NCBI GenBank assembly: GCA_016235455.1
Contig: JACRKZ010000113.1
Coordinates: 1-48,121, forward strand
Origin: Armatimonadota bacterium
GTDB taxonomy: Bacteria; Armatimonadota; UBA10988
Direction of reading: 5' to 3'
DNA: 48,121 nucleotides
A model generated the notes under the pieces. The model was not told where the DNA came from. It made no database searches and was given only the letters and a program-made list of their open reading frames with translations. The translations under genes were made by a program, and so were the position numbers. Shown piece after piece: positions 18,481 through 25,835 of the stretch; positions within the stretch are counted from its first letter, which is position 1, and every line of letters starts with the position of its first letter.

Positions 18481-18487
18481 AGCCCGC

Positions 18488-18501
18488 TGGGAACGGTACC
18501 A
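18488..18501. promoter_or_regulatory. LacI-type operator candidate at the GH36 start codon
   Basis: TGGGAACGGTACCA, whose reverse complement TGGTACCGTTCCCA differs at one position from the intergenic motif TGGTACCGTTACCA at 41184-41197. The TGGTA...TACCA form with a central CG is typical of LacI-family operators. It begins at the predicted transcription start and reaches the A of the ATG, so a bound repressor would block transcription. Confidence 0.45.
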
Positions 18502-21500
18502 TGACGCACACAGGATCCACCACCATGCTGCTTCTCTTTGCCGCGGCGCTGGGCGCCTCGGCTGCGCCGGTGAGCGTGAAGAACGAGGTGCTCACCGCCA
18601 CCTATGACCCCGTGAAGGACACGCTCTCGGCGACCGGCCCAGGCGGCAGGCTCGTCGGCGCCAAGCTGCGCGGGTCGGGCGGGACGGCCAGGATGGTCGC
18701 CGCGGTCGACGCCACGTTCGGCAAGGGCCAGGCCATCGAGGTCACGCGCCCCGACGGCAGCGTGGACCGCGTGGCGCTGTTCCCCAAGCTGCCGTTTCTG
18801 CTGGTCTCCTCGACGTTGAAGAACGGCGGGGCCGAGGCGCTGGTGCTCAACAAGATCCCGCTGCTGACCACCGGCCTGGATCTCGGTGTCCCAGCGGCTG
18901 ACCTGCGTGCCTGGGGCACCGGCGGTCTGACCGCAGTGGACAAGCATCCGGGCAGCTATGTCTACCTGGCCGTGACCGACCCCAAGTCGCGGCGCGGCGC
19001 GGTGGGTGCGTGGCTCACCCATGACCGTGGCAGCGGCGTCGTCTTCTCGTCGGTGACCGCCGCGCAGGCCACGATGACCGCGCAGGTCGAGTATGGACGG
19101 CTGCGCATCCTGCCCGGCGCGACGGCCGAGACCGAAACCTTCGCCCTGGCCCTGTGCGCCGATGCGCGCGACGGGCTCGAAGGCTGGGCCGACGCCGTGG
19201 CCCGGCACTACCAGATCAAGCTGCGCCCGCAACCGTCGGGTTACTGCACTTGGTACGCCGATCAGAACGGCGGCGCCGGCAGCGAGAAGAGCATGGGCGA
19301 GTTCGTCGATTTCGTCGCGCGCGAACTCAAACCGTTCGGCTTCTCGGTGGTGCAGATCGACGACGGGTGGCAACTCGGTGACGCCAAAGGCAACGGCCCG
19401 AACAAGTGGTTCCTCGGCGCGCGGCCCAACGGCCCCTATGCGGGCGGCATGAAGGCCACCGCCGACCGCATCCACGCCGCGGGCCTGACGCCTGGCATCT
19501 GGTTCATGCCGTTCGCCGGCACCAGCGGTGACCCAGCCTTCGCCGAGCATCAGGACTGGTTCATCAAGCGGCCCGACGGCAAGCCCTATGACACGGCTTG
19601 GGGCGGCACGTCGCTGGACATGACCGTGCCCGGCGCCAAGGACCACCTGCGCGAGGTGGCCAAGGCCTGTCGCGCCTGGGGCTACACGTACTACAAGATG
19701 GACGGGCTGTACACCGGCATTGGCTGCAACCAGGTCTACATCAACGACGGTTACGTCGACGACAAGTTCGGCGACAGCATCCTGGCCGACCCGGCCAAGA
19801 CCAACGTCGAGGCGTACCGTGACGGCTTCAAGCTGCTCCGCGAGGCGGCCGGTGACGACGTCTTCTTCCTGGGCTGCTGCATCTCGCAGAACATGCGCTC
19901 GTTCGGCGCCAGCATCGGTCTGGTCGACGCCATGCGCATCGGGCCCGACAACGGCACCTCGTGGTCAACGGAGTTGGACAGCCCTGGCACCGGCCGCGGC
20001 CTGCTCGCGGGCCCGGCCTCGGGCACACGCCGCTACTTCATGCAGGGCCGTATCTGGTACAACGACCCCGACCCGGTCTATATCCGCACGAGCCTGGCGC
20101 TCAACCGCGCCCAGATGATCGCCTCGTGGGCCGCGGTCACCGGGCAGTTGACGATCAACAGCGACTGGCTGCCGTCCGCTCCGCCCGAGCGCCTCGACAT
20201 CCTCAAGCGCATCATGCCCGCGCACGGCCGCCATGCAAGGCCGCTGGACCTGTTCGAGCACGACCTGCCGCGCGTCTGGACGGTGGGCGATGCGGGCCGC
20301 ACCGTCGTGGGCATCTTCAACTGGGAGGCCAAGCAGACCGCCTTCAACCTGGCCGCCAAGGATCTGGCGCTGCCGGCGGGCGCGGCCTACGCCGCCTACG
20401 ACTTCTGGGGCAAGCAGCTCCTGCCGCTGCAGCGCGGCGGCCTCAAGCTCAGTGTGCCCAGCGAGAGCTGCCGCGTGCTGTCGGTGCTGCCGTTGAGCGA
20501 TCATCCGCAGGTGCTCAGCACGTCACGCCACCTCACCCAGGGCCTCGTTGACCTGAGCGGCGTCAAGTGGGACAAGTCGACCAGCACGTTGAGCGGTGTC
20601 TCCAAGGTCGTCGGCGGTGACGCCTACGAACTCCGCGTGCTGCTGGTTGGCGACAAGGCCGCCTGGTCCGTGACCGACGCGGTCGTCGCCGCGGCCGACA
20701 AGGCCGCCGGCGTCACGGTCAGCCGCACCGACGGCCAGGGCCTGGCCACCGTGACGCTCAAGTCGACTGCCAGTCGCGAGGTCGCTTGGAGCGTTAAGGT
20801 CAAGCCGGCCAGCTTGATGCAGCAGGCGCCGCCGGCGGCCACCGAACTGACCGCCTCCGCCGACCCCTTCAAGCAGGTCGACCTGAGCTGGACGGCGCAG
20901 CCTGGCCTCAGCTACGAAGTGGCGCGCGACGGGGACGAGGCCGTGCCCGCCTCCGGTGCCAGCTACCACGATGCCGACGCCAAGCCCGGCACGACCTACA
21001 CCTACGCAGTGACCTCGGTCAATCTGATGGGCCAGCGCTCCAAGCCCGCGACGCTCAAGGTCGTGGTCCCGGCCGAGCCCAAGCTCGGCCCCCGTCCGCC
21101 CAAGCCCGACGTGTCCATCATGGGCCTGAAGGCCGTGAGCGCGACCACGGGCTGGGGCTCGATCCATCAGGGCCAATCCGTGGCCGGCAACCCGCTGCGC
21201 CTCGGTAAGGAGACCTTCACCGACGGCGTGGGCACGCATGCTCCCTCGAAGATGGTCTACACCCGCCGGCCCGAGTGGAGCCGCTTCGTGGCCGTGGTGG
21301 GCGTCGATGACGAGGAGCGCGCCCAGGACGCCGCCAGCATCGACTTCCGTGTGCTGTCTGACAACGGCCAGGGCGAACCCACGCTGCTGGCCCAGTCGCC
21401 GGTGCTGCGCTACGGCAAGGTCGAGGTGTGGCACTTCGATGTGCCACTGCCGGCCGACTGCCAGCGCGTGGTGCTGGAACTGGGTGACGGCGGCGACGGC

Positions 21501-22346
21501 TACCGCTGCGACCACGGCGACTGGTGTGACGCCGGGTTCATCGCCCTGGCCGGCAAGCCCGACGCCGCCTACGACGTGGGCACCAAGCTGGCCGGCATCG
21601 AGACCAAGCCCGGCCGGTTCGGCGACTTCGACTGCTACGACTTCACCTTCGAAGGTCGCGCGGCCAAGATCGTCAAACCGAAGGTGGCCATCGAGGGCCA
21701 TCCGTGGTCATGGCGCACCGAGTTCTTCGGCCATGAGCCGCAGACCGACCTGGCGCTATTGGCCAGCGGTTACCACATCGTCTACGTCGACGTCTTCGGG
21801 CTGATGGGCGGCCCGCCGGCCATGGCCATCTACGACAAGTTCTACGACCTGCTGCAGAAGGTCGGCCTGGCCAAGAAGGGGTCCTACATCGGCATGAGCC
21901 GTGGTGGCCTGTACGCCTACAACTGGGCCATCCGCCGCCCGGAGACGGTGAGCAGCATCTACGGCGATAACCCCGTGCTGGACACGCGCAGTTGGCCGGG
22001 CAAGATCGGCGACAGCAAGAGCGCGGGCAGCGCCGGCGACTGGCAACTCTTCCTGAAGGCCTATGGCTTCACTCAGGAGCAAGGCATCGCCTTCGGTGGT
22101 CAGCCGGTGGACAACCTGGAACCCCTGGCCAAGGCCGGCATTCCGATCCTGAATGTGGTGGGCGATGCCGACACGGTCGTGCCGGCGCCGGAGAACTCGA
22201 ACTTGGTAGAAGAGCGCTATCCGAAGCTGGGCGGGAAGATCACCGTCATCCACAAGCCGGGCCTGGACCACCATCCGCACAGCCTGCCGGACCCGACGAG
22301 GATCATCCGGTTCATCATCGCGGCCGACCAGGCGACCGTCCGCTAG
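18501..22346 (+). CDS. GH36 alpha-galactosidase-like enzyme fused to NPCBM and alpha/beta-hydrolase domains
   Basis: A 1281-residue exported multidomain protein. Residues about 20-260 form the GH36 N-terminal beta-supersandwich. The barrel follows (CTWYADQNGG, VVQIDDGWQ). The nucleophile is Asp401 in YYKMDGLY and the acid/base is Asp483 in MRIGPDNG. A beta domain and a fibronectin-III-like domain (about 785-860) lead to an NPCBM-like carbohydrate-binding domain (about 873-1020; DGVGTHAPSKMVY). The last 250 residues form an alpha/beta hydrolase with elbow GMSRGG (Ser1133), GDADTVVP (Asp1222 or Asp1224) and a DHHPH histidine cluster. It could remove both galactose and an ester group from one polymer. 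Start at ATG 18501; ATG 18525 is an alternative with a closer AGGA. The stop codon overlaps that of the convergent ATPase gene. Confidence 0.88.
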   Translation: MTHTGSTTMLLLFAAALGASAAPVSVKNEVLTATYDPVKDTLSATGPGGRLVGAKLRGSGGTARMVAAVDATFGKGQAIEVTRPDGSVDRVALFPKLPFLLVSSTLKNGGAEALVLNKIPLLTTGLDLGVPAADLRAWGTGGLTAVDKHPGSYVYLAVTDPKSRRGAVGAWLTHDRGSGVVFSSVTAAQATMTAQVEYGRLRILPGATAETETFALALCADARDGLEGWADAVARHYQIKLRPQPSGYCTWYADQNGGAGSEKSMGEFVDFVARELKPFGFSVVQIDDGWQLGDAKGNGPNKWFLGARPNGPYAGGMKATADRIHAAGLTPGIWFMPFAGTSGDPAFAEHQDWFIKRPDGKPYDTAWGGTSLDMTVPGAKDHLREVAKACRAWGYTYYKMDGLYTGIGCNQVYINDGYVDDKFGDSILADPAKTNVEAYRDGFKLLREAAGDDVFFLGCCISQNMRSFGASIGLVDAMRIGPDNGTSWSTELDSPGTGRGLLAGPASGTRRYFMQGRIWYNDPDPVYIRTSLALNRAQMIASWAAVTGQLTINSDWLPSAPPERLDILKRIMPAHGRHARPLDLFEHDLPRVWTVGDAGRTVVGIFNWEAKQTAFNLAAKDLALPAGAAYAAYDFWGKQLLPLQRGGLKLSVPSESCRVLSVLPLSDHPQVLSTSRHLTQGLVDLSGVKWDKSTSTLSGVSKVVGGDAYELRVLLVGDKAAWSVTDAVVAAADKAAGVTVSRTDGQGLATVTLKSTASREVAWSVKVKPASLMQQAPPAATELTASADPFKQVDLSWTAQPGLSYEVARDGDEAVPASGASYHDADAKPGTTYTYAVTSVNLMGQRSKPATLKVVVPAEPKLGPRPPKPDVSIMGLKAVSATTGWGSIHQGQSVAGNPLRLGKETFTDGVGTHAPSKMVYTRRPEWSRFVAVVGVDDEERAQDAASIDFRVLSDNGQGEPTLLAQSPVLRYGKVEVWHFDVPLPADCQRVVLELGDGGDGYRCDHGDWCDAGFIALAGKPDAAYDVGTKLAGIETKPGRFGDFDCYDFTFEGRAAKIVKPKVAIEGHPWSWRTEFFGHEPQTDLALLASGYHIVYVDVFGLMGGPPAMAIYDKFYDLLQKVGLAKKGSYIGMSRGGLYAYNWAIRRPETVSSIYGDNPVLDTRSWPGKIGDSKSAGSAGDWQLFLKAYGFTQEQGIAFGGQPVDNLEPLAKAGIPILNVVGDADTVVPAPENSNLVEERYPKLGGKITVIHKPGLDHHPHSLPDPTRIIRFIIAADQATVR

Positions 22347-23572
22347 CTCCAGAGCGCGGCCAACGGCGCCGCCCACAGCCGGTCGCCGAGCGGCAGCGTC
22401 TCGCGGCCTAGGTGGACGACGATCCCTGCGCGGAAGCGGCCTCCGAGTTCGTCTCGAAGCAACCGCAATCCGCGCAGGTCGCGCTTATCGGCCGATGCCG
22501 ACGCCTTCACCTCGATGCCAAGCACCGAGCCGTCGCGTTGTTCGAGCACCAGATCCACCTCGTGGCCCTCGGCGGTGCGGAAGTGATGGAGCCGAGCGGG
22601 CGTCTCGCTCCAGGTCAGTTGCTTGGTGACCTCCATGGCGACCCAGGACTCCAGCAGGGCGCCGAACAGCGCGTGGTCGGCCAGCGCCGCGCTCGTCGCG
22701 ATGCCCAGCAGGTGCGCCGCAAGGCCCACGTCGCACAGCATCTGTTTGGGTGAGCGTGTCAGCCGCTTGGTGAAGTTGGTCGACCACGCGGGTACGGTCT
22801 GCAGCAGGAAGGTGGTCTGCAGCAGCGACAGGTAGCGTTTCAGCGTCGTCTGTGGTAGGCCGCAGGCCCGCGCCAACTCCGCCGCATTGGCCAGCATCGC
22901 GCTGCGTCCGGCCAGCAATGAGAGCAGCCTCGGCACCTCCGTCAGCCCCTCGATGTTGGCCAGGTCGTGCACATCGCGCTGCACGATAGTCGTCAGGTAG
23001 CTGTCGAACCAGCTCGCGCGCCGACGCGCCGTCGGCCTGCTCACCGCCTCCGGATAGCCACCGATCAGCATGGCTTCGGCGGCCTGCACGCGGTCAATGA
23101 ACTGTGCCTGGGCGGCCGGGCCAGCGCCGGACCACCAAGCGTCCACGCCGGCGCCGCGCAGGCCAGCCAACTCGCCCTGCGATAGCGGCCACAGCGTCAG
23201 CACCTCGACGCGCCCCACCAGCGCCTCGGCCACACGCGGCAGCAGGAGCACGTTGGCCGATCCGCTGAGGATGAAGCGGCCCGGTCGCCGGTCACGGTCC
23301 ACCGCCGCCTTGATAGCCCGGAACAAACCAGGCACCAACTGCGCTTCATCGATGATCAGCGGGCCGCCAAAGCGGTCGAGGAACCCGGTGGGGTCGTCGC
23401 TCACGATGGCGTGAACCGACGGATCGTCCAGCGTGACGTAGCGCGCGCCGAGCGGCTCGCACAGCAAGCCCAGCAACGTGCTCTTGCCGGCCTGCCGTGC
23501 GCCATGCAGCAGCACCACCGGGGTGTCGCTCAACGCCTCAACCAGCCGTGGCGCGATGTGACGTTCGTACAT
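22343..23572 (-). CDS. AAA_14/DUF4143 ATP-binding protein
   Basis: A 409-residue ATPase of a widespread but poorly understood family. Walker A is GARQAGKS and Walker B is LIIDEAQ, followed by the sensor-like RFILSGSANVLL. The C-terminal DUF4143 domain includes a helix-turn-helix-like piece (ARACGLPQTTLKRYLSLL) and a PD-(D/E)XK-like core (HEVDLVLEQ, then LGIEVKAS). ATG 23572 is preferred over GTG 23611 because a strong promoter (23579-23607) lies between them. The transcript would then begin at or next to the ATG, making it leaderless. Its stop overlaps the GH36 fusion stop through CTAG at 22343-22346. Members often behave like mobile or defence-associated cargo; that role is not shown here. 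Confidence 0.87.
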   Translation of the reverse strand: MYERHIAPRLVEALSDTPVVLLHGARQAGKSTLLGLLCEPLGARYVTLDDPSVHAIVSDDPTGFLDRFGGPLIIDEAQLVPGLFRAIKAAVDRDRRPGRFILSGSANVLLLPRVAEALVGRVEVLTLWPLSQGELAGLRGAGVDAWWSGAGPAAQAQFIDRVQAAEAMLIGGYPEAVSRPTARRRASWFDSYLTTIVQRDVHDLANIEGLTEVPRLLSLLAGRSAMLANAAELARACGLPQTTLKRYLSLLQTTFLLQTVPAWSTNFTKRLTRSPKQMLCDVGLAAHLLGIATSAALADHALFGALLESWVAMEVTKQLTWSETPARLHHFRTAEGHEVDLVLEQRDGSVLGIEVKASASADKRDLRGLRLLRDELGGRFRAGIVVHLGRETLPLGDRLWAAPLAALWS

Positions 23573-23578
23573 GCCCGA

Positions 23579-23607
23579 ACTGTAGCCCAGCGGTGGCTGA
23601 AAATCAA
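23579..23607 (-). promoter_or_regulatory. Strong promoter giving a probably leaderless ATPase mRNA
   Basis: On the minus strand, TTGATT (23607-23602), a 17-bp spacer and TACAGT (23584-23579). This is among the best sigma-70-like matches in the window. Only six bases separate the -10 from the ATG at 23572, so transcription would start at or beside the start codon. Confidence 0.6.
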
Positions 23608-23632
23608 CCACTACGTGGACGATGTGCAGAGA

Positions 23633-24547
23633 CTACAGCCCCTTCACCACCGCCGCCAGGCCCTTGGTCAGCTCGGCCATGTCGGTGTAGTTGAGCTTGT
23701 CCCAGGTGTCCGCGCGGCTGTGGTAGTTGGGGTCGTACTGGTAGCCGGGGCTGCTCAGCAGGATGGCCTGATAGCCCTTCTTCCAGAACGCGCCGTTGTC
23801 GCACCACTTCAGGTCCGGGTCGCGCGAGGAGAGCCGCTTGGTGGGCAGGCTGGTACCGCGCGGGAAGAGCGCGACCGCCTTGGCGGCCAGCGTCTCGGAA
23901 GCGGCGTTGGCGCCGACCAGCGCGTAGCGATAGCGGGTGGTGAAGTAGCCGGCCATGTCCAGGTTGATCATCGCCCGCAGGTCCTCGCGCGACGAGGCGA
24001 TGCTCGTGGCACAAACCAGGGCGCCTTGCTGCGCCGTGTCGTTCCACGGGTCTTCCTCGTTGACGAACGCGACGATACGGACCCTGCGCGCCATGGCCTG
24101 GCCCCGGAGCAGCTTCGCCAACTCCAGACAGATGGCCACGCTGCTGGCGTTGTCGTCGGCGCCGGGGTTGTTGTCACTGTCGTAGTGACCGCCGACCAGG
24201 ACGATACCCGAGGCGCCGGAACTGCACGGCAAGTTGGCGACAATGTTGCTCACGCGCTTGCCGCCGGCGGTGAAGGTCTGGCGGGTCACGGCGCAGCCGG
24301 CGCCGGTCAGTTGCGCGGCGATGTAGTCGGCGGCCTTGGTCAGACCGGTGTAGCTGCTGACGCTGCGGTTGCCGATGGTGGCCGACAGCATCTTGACATG
24401 CGCCTGCAGGTTCGTCGCCGTCGTGGGGGCGACGGCGCGCCCCTCAAGCACCCCCGAGGCGGCCGAGCCGCCGCAGCCGGCAAGTATGGCGAGCAACACC
24501 GACGACAGCAGGAGCACCAACGGCAACGGACGTCGCGTACGTTTCAT
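23633..24547 (-). CDS. M28-family zinc aminopeptidase lipoprotein
   Basis: A 304-residue lipoprotein (MKRTRRPLPLVLLLSSVLLA, then LAGC lipobox). The di-zinc M28 site is complete: His in GGHYDSDNNPG, Asp in GADDNASS, the glutamate pair in FVNEEDPW, Asp in INLDMAGY and His in YHSRADTWDKL. It would remove N-terminal residues from peptides at the cell surface or in the periplasm. ATG 24547 is preceded by AGGAGGG. It lies 96 bp downstream of the DUF2007 gene on the same strand. Confidence 0.9.
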   Translation of the reverse strand: MKRTRRPLPLVLLLSSVLLAILAGCGGSAASGVLEGRAVAPTTATNLQAHVKMLSATIGNRSVSSYTGLTKAADYIAAQLTGAGCAVTRQTFTAGGKRVSNIVANLPCSSGASGIVLVGGHYDSDNNPGADDNASSVAICLELAKLLRGQAMARRVRIVAFVNEEDPWNDTAQQGALVCATSIASSREDLRAMINLDMAGYFTTRYRYALVGANAASETLAAKAVALFPRGTSLPTKRLSSRDPDLKWCDNGAFWKKGYQAILLSSPGYQYDPNYHSRADTWDKLNYTDMAELTKGLAAVVKGL

Positions 24548-24643
24548 GGGGCGGACCCTCCTGGTGAGCAGGACGCTACTCCACCCCACTATGCCAACCC
24601 GTGGGGCGGCCGCCATATGCGGCACGTTACGGCGCTGTGTACG

Positions 24644-24880
24644 TTACGGCACCTCCTCAGGCTCCGCCTCGTAGGCCGTCAGCAACTCGTCGGCGTCGCG
24701 CAGCAACGCAGCCGGCACCATCAGCCGGTAGCCGCCCTGGCCAATGGCCAACTCCGGTCGCCAGCCACCCAGGTCGTCAGCCGCGATGCGACACAGGATG
24801 CCGTTGGCCTCCAGCACGCCGCCCACCAGTGCGGCCTCGTGCCGGAACAAGAAGCTACGCACCGCACACCAGTCCGCCAT
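24644..24880 (-). CDS. DUF2007-like small protein
   Basis: A 78-residue protein matching the DUF2007 (putative signal-transducing protein) pattern: an initial strand, HEAALVGGVLEANGI, a D-D-x-GGWRPEL segment with glycine-rich turn, RLMVPAALLRDADELL and an acidic tail. The function of the family is unsettled. GGGGGAGA lies about six bases upstream of the ATG. It sits 47 bp after the CheW-like gene, so the two could share a transcript. Confidence 0.8.
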   Translation of the reverse strand: MADWCAVRSFLFRHEAALVGGVLEANGILCRIAADDLGGWRPELAIGQGGYRLMVPAALLRDADELLTAYEAEPEEVP

Positions 24881-24927
24881 GGATCGTCTCCCCCTGGCCC
24901 AAGCGTAAGTCGTGCGGCGCGGGTTCC

Positions 24928-25722
24928 CTACACCTTCAACAACGGCGAGCCCTCGCCGGCGTCGAGCATCATGACCACCTCGCCGTCGGTCGTGCGGCGG
25001 GCAAAGCTCTTGACCAGCTCGTGCGAGCCGCCGATCTCTGGCTGGGCGTCAACACCGAACTCGGACAGCTCCTCCACGGCCACCACCTGGTCGGTGGAGA
25101 AGGCCAGCAACTCGCCGCCGCGCCGGACCACCATGGCCGTCTCCCGGTAATGCGCCGCCATGGCCTCGATGGCGTTGGCGAAGAGACCCCGCAGCACCGA
25201 GAGCGAGCCTTGCTCCAGGTCGTGGATGGTCTGCTCGGCCAGATCGACGCGTCCGCTCTCGATGTGTCCCTCGACCACATCGGCCGTGGCGTGCAGCTGG
25301 CGATGCGGCGCATCGAACTCCGCCAGCAGTTCGGCCAGCCAGGGGTCGCGCGCCACAAATGAGTCGTACCACAGCCCGAACTTGCACTTGTGCGGGTCGG
25401 TGGTGAGTTTGAAGGGCCGCCCTTCGGCGACGCTGGCCTTGAGTTCGGCCACCCAGTCCTGGTGGTCCTGCCAGCGCTGCGCGAGGTTCATCGACGCAAT
25501 CTCGTCCCGCAGAGGCTCGATGCCCAGCAGGACGCGCAAGTCGTGGATGGGCACCACCCGGCCGCGCAGGTTGATGACGCCGCGGCACGACGGCGCGGTG
25601 TTGGGCACGCGCGTCACCGTGGGCATCTCGATCATCTGCTCCACGAGGTCGGCCGGCAGGGCAAACAGCTCGTTCCTCAGGCGGAAGACGACGTGCTCTA
25701 CCTGGTCAGTGGCGATGGACAT
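24928..25722 (-). CDS. CheW-like protein with inserted CZB zinc-binding domain
   Basis: A 264-residue protein in which a chemoreceptor zinc-binding (CZB) domain splits a CheW domain. Residues 1-75 are the first CheW half (VEHVVFRLRNELFALPADLVEQ, CRGVINLRGRVVPIHDLR). Residues about 80-190 are CZB, with the expected 3-His/1-Cys zinc set His87, Cys113 (HKCKFGLWY), His140 and His144. Residues about 195-264 complete CheW (LLAFSTDQVVAVEELS, VMMLDAGEG). CheW couples receptors to CheA; CZB senses zinc or oxidised chlorine species in known proteins. A TAAGGAG Shine-Dalgarno precedes the ATG. No CheA, CheY or receptor gene is nearby, but a soluble histidine kinase lies 113 bp upstream, so coupling to it is possible. 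Confidence 0.88.
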   Translation of the reverse strand: MSIATDQVEHVVFRLRNELFALPADLVEQMIEMPTVTRVPNTAPSCRGVINLRGRVVPIHDLRVLLGIEPLRDEIASMNLAQRWQDHQDWVAELKASVAEGRPFKLTTDPHKCKFGLWYDSFVARDPWLAELLAEFDAPHRQLHATADVVEGHIESGRVDLAEQTIHDLEQGSLSVLRGLFANAIEAMAAHYRETAMVVRRGGELLAFSTDQVVAVEELSEFGVDAQPEIGGSHELVKSFARRTTDGEVVMMLDAGEGSPLLKV

Positions 25723-25835
25723 GCGATGTCGCTCCTTACTCTATCGGGTGCGCCCTCGTCCCACGACGCCCGCTTGTGCCTCTGCACCGCACGGCGGGGG
25801 CCGCCAAGCCCCAGCGGGCGGGCGAGCAGGCCAAG

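Noticed and set aside
23411..25150. A 579-residue plus-strand frame opposite the ATPase, peptidase and CheW genes
   Set aside because: It crosses three convincing minus-strand genes and their spacers and resembles no protein.
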